Position numbers and translations under genes: made by a program
Shown here: positions 6,075 through 7,650 of the stretch, piece by piece
How positions within the stretch are numbered: position 1 is the first letter of the stretch
Layout of the letters: each line of letters opens with the position of its first letter
Assembly: GCA_015658495.1 (NCBI GenBank)
Contig: DQOT01000262.1
Coordinates: 1 to 7,650 of the forward strand
Direction of reading: 5' to 3'
DNA: 7,650 nt
Source: Fidelibacterota bacterium
Lineage (GTDB): Bacteria; Fidelibacterota; Marinisomatia; Marinisomatales; UBA1611
The notes under the pieces: generated by a model
What the model saw: only the letters and a program-made list of their open reading frames with translations
The model's database searches: none
What the model was told of the DNA's origin: nothing

Positions 6075-7481
6075 ATGAAGATCAGACAGTATTTAGTCAT
6101 CACCTTTTTAATTATATCCTGTATCTTCTCTCAGTCAGCTAAGCCGACTGTGGCCATCCTGGATTTCGAAGGACAAGGAGTGGATGCCTCCGAAGTGAAA
6201 ACGCTCACCGAGCGGATGCGTACAGAGATCGGAAACACCAAGGCTGTACGGTTGATCGAACGGAAGGCCGTTGAAAAGATCATGGAAGAACAGGGCCTGC
6301 AGCAGTCCGGCTGTACCACCGATGAGTGTGCCGCGGAAGTTGGGCAGCTCTTAGGTGTCCAGTATATGATCTCCGGCTCCATCGGCAAGATGGGCAAGAG
6401 CTATACTATTGATTGTAAAATGTTCTCCGTAGAGACCGGCGAAACCGTAAGGACCAAGAGCGCTACCCATAAAGGTGATGTATCTGGCCTTTTAACAGAA
6501 AGGGAGATTCTGGCTTGGGAGATCGTTGGCCTGAATGCGCCCCAAAAGTTAAAATTGAAACGTGCGGGAACGGATGCAACTCGCACTGTGGCTGTGTTGG
6601 ATTTTGAAGGGCGGGGCATTACCATGCAGGAAGCCCAGACCCTGACCGATCGTTTTACCACGTCCCTCTCTTCTACAGACAAAGTGATCCTGGTAGAGCG
6701 GGGCACCATGAATGATGTGCTTGCAGAGCAGGGCTTTGATGCAGGCGAATGCACCAGCGATGAATGCGCGGCGGAAGTGGGCGCCATGCTGGGTGTGGAA
6801 TATATGATCTCCGGCGCCATCGGTAAGATCGGCAGCGCCTACACCATTGACGCCAAGATGTTTGCTGTGGCTACCGGTGCTGCGGAAACCATGAAAAGCA
6901 TCACTTATTCCGGTGCGGTGGAAGGGCTGATCGTAGAGATCGAGATTTTGGCCTGGGATATCCTGAGCTTGGATCCGCCCAGGGCGTTAAAAAGAAAACG
7001 GAAACAGGGCGTACCCGACTACAGCGCAGCGGGAGTTAAATATAAATCAAAGACAGGCGCCCTGATGCGTTCTATGGTTCTCCCGGGATTTGGCCAGCTC
7101 TACAGCGGCAGAAAAATATCCGGGATTAGTTTTCTATTATTGGAAGCAGGAATGATCGGTATGGCCGCCAAGAGTAACTCTGATTATGCATCATTTCAAA
7201 CCGAGTACAATACCCGGCTCGCCAACTACAATGCCGCCACCGCTCCTGAAGATATTGCAAGTTACAAGGTTCTGGTAAACCGGGCCCGTGCGGATATGAC
7301 CAGCGCCAATGACCAGCTTACGCTTTTTTCTGCCGCCGCTGGCGGGCTTTGGTTGATTAATGCCATTCATGCTTTTTTGACCGGCCCCGACCTGGCTGAC
7401 AATACATCCAAATTCCCTATCCGATTGGCTTACGACCCAACACTAAATCAAACACAATTACGGTGGGAGATTTCCCTGTGA
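6075..7481 (+). CDS. CsgG-like protein with duplicated domain and DUF5683-like membrane tail
   Basis: The N-terminus is a signal peptide; IISC (C16) could be a lipobox, or cleavage may follow FSQS. Two tandem copies of a CsgG/TolB-like envelope domain follow, at about 25-160 and 171-305. Each begins TVA(I/V)LDFEG, then has an ERxxMxx(I/V)(M/L)xEQG-like helix, a CTxDECAAEVG motif, LGVxYMISGxIGKxGxxYTID and a terminal helix with EILAW. Each copy holds a Cys pair (C80/C85 and C226/C231) that could form a disulphide. The C-terminal part (326-437) has PGFGQLYSGRK at 337-347, a hydrophobic helix after it and a second at about 415-435, as in DUF5683 proteins. In the CsgG superfamily such domains build or regulate envelope assemblies; the exact role here is unknown. 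It is followed by a lipoprotein gene overlapping by 4 bp, so the two are co-translated. Confidence 0.85.
   Translation: MKIRQYLVITFLIISCIFSQSAKPTVAILDFEGQGVDASEVKTLTERMRTEIGNTKAVRLIERKAVEKIMEEQGLQQSGCTTDECAAEVGQLLGVQYMISGSIGKMGKSYTIDCKMFSVETGETVRTKSATHKGDVSGLLTEREILAWEIVGLNAPQKLKLKRAGTDATRTVAVLDFEGRGITMQEAQTLTDRFTTSLSSTDKVILVERGTMNDVLAEQGFDAGECTSDECAAEVGAMLGVEYMISGAIGKIGSAYTIDAKMFAVATGAAETMKSITYSGAVEGLIVEIEILAWDILSLDPPRALKRKRKQGVPDYSAAGVKYKSKTGALMRSMVLPGFGQLYSGRKISGISFLLLEAGMIGMAAKSNSDYASFQTEYNTRLANYNAATAPEDIASYKVLVNRARADMTSANDQLTLFSAAAGGLWLINAIHAFLTGPDLADNTSKFPIRLAYDPTLNQTQLRWEISL
6147..7004 (+). repeat. Tandem domain duplication inside the CsgG-like gene
   Basis: Two in-frame copies of about 146 codons begin at 6147 and 6585. 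The best preserved part is the DECAAEVG to YTID block, in register at exactly 146 residues. At DNA level they have diverged, so this is an old duplication rather than recent slippage. Confidence 0.85.
7465..7469 (+). promoter_or_regulatory. Ribosome binding site of the lipoprotein gene, inside the upstream gene
   Basis: GGGAG lies 8 nt before the GTG at 7478. It decides the GTG start and places initiation within the last codons of the CsgG-like gene. Confidence 0.7.
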
Positions 7482-7650
7482 AATATTTAAGAGCATTTTT
7501 AATCCTGCCGCTCTTATTTTTGTTTTCCTGCGGAAAAGATATTCCGGAAGAAGACGTTTTTGACAATCCCCTGGATGAAGAAGAAGTGACCTATGAAACA
7601 CCGGCCCTGACATTTTATCCTGTTGATATCAGCATTGATCTTGGCTCCAG
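7478..7650 (+). CDS. Lipoprotein, N-terminal part (runs off the window)
   Basis: The GTG start overlaps the upstream TGA (GTGA, 4 bp) and has a GGGAG site 8 nt before it, so it is translationally coupled to the CsgG-like gene. Fifty-seven codons are visible. Residues 1-18 are a lipoprotein signal peptide (MKYLRAFLILPLLFLFSC) with lipobox LFSC and lipidated C18. An acidic linker follows (DIPEEDVFDNPLDEEEV), then TPALTFYPVDISIDLGS. The NPLD linker and the P.LTF.P..ISI.LG strand pattern resemble lipoproteins that carry cohesin-like or immunoglobulin-like domains, but too little is visible to name a family. Asp at position 21 (+3 from the Cys) gives no firm sorting rule in this group. It probably sits in the outer membrane or periplasm. 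Confidence 0.85.
   Translation, partial: MKYLRAFLILPLLFLFSCGKDIPEEDVFDNPLDEEEVTYETPALTFYPVDISIDLGS

Noticed and set aside
6401..6820. 139-codon minus-strand frame within the CsgG-like gene
   Set aside because: It is an antisense shadow of a strongly supported coding region; its Ser/Pro/Arg-rich composition mirrors the sense codons.

Overview
The window looks like chromosomal DNA of a Gram-negative bacterium with an outer membrane, probably in or near the Fibrobacteres-Chlorobi-Bacteroidetes superphylum (for example Marinimicrobia/SAR406 or a relative). This rests on gene style, not on a marker gene: short Lys-starting signal peptides that end in GQ or SQS, a FecR-domain protein beside a CHASE2 adenylate cyclase, a CsgG-like protein with a PGFGQLYSG tail, a lipoprotein with an NPLD motif, and weak or missing Shine-Dalgarno sites at several genes. 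The taxonomic call is an inference.

Left part (1-2006). An 8-bp tandem array runs straight into yggS (PLP-homeostasis protein, + strand). The gap after yggS carries a degenerate palindromic repeat. Converging on it is a minus-strand gene whose body looks like an outer-membrane beta-barrel. Its signal peptide lies in the same frame further upstream but is cut off by two in-frame TGA codons, so the gene is probably a pseudogene, is recoded, or contains a sequence error.

Middle part (2044-3696). A divergent hypothetical gene of 163 codons starts only 37 bp from the barrel gene's original start. A gene-poor stretch follows, then a secreted FecR-domain protein, then a second and better preserved copy of the palindromic repeat. 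It is made of the same CRCAAAGN octamers that are expanded at the left edge of the window.

Right part (3705-7650). A complete CHASE2 transmembrane class III adenylate cyclase is followed by a 75-bp gap, a CsgG-like protein with two tandem copies of its domain and a membrane tail, and a lipoprotein whose GTG start overlaps the previous stop by 4 bp. The gap after the cyclase holds TGTGA-N6-GCACA, 9 of 10 matches to the CRP half-site core, and a Bacteroidetes-like promoter pattern that would make the CsgG-like message nearly leaderless. The genes can be read as one envelope-sensing unit: FecR protein and CHASE2 domain in the periplasm, cAMP made inside, and a possibly cAMP-responsive envelope operon next door. 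That linkage is a hypothesis; the domain calls are well supported by sequence.
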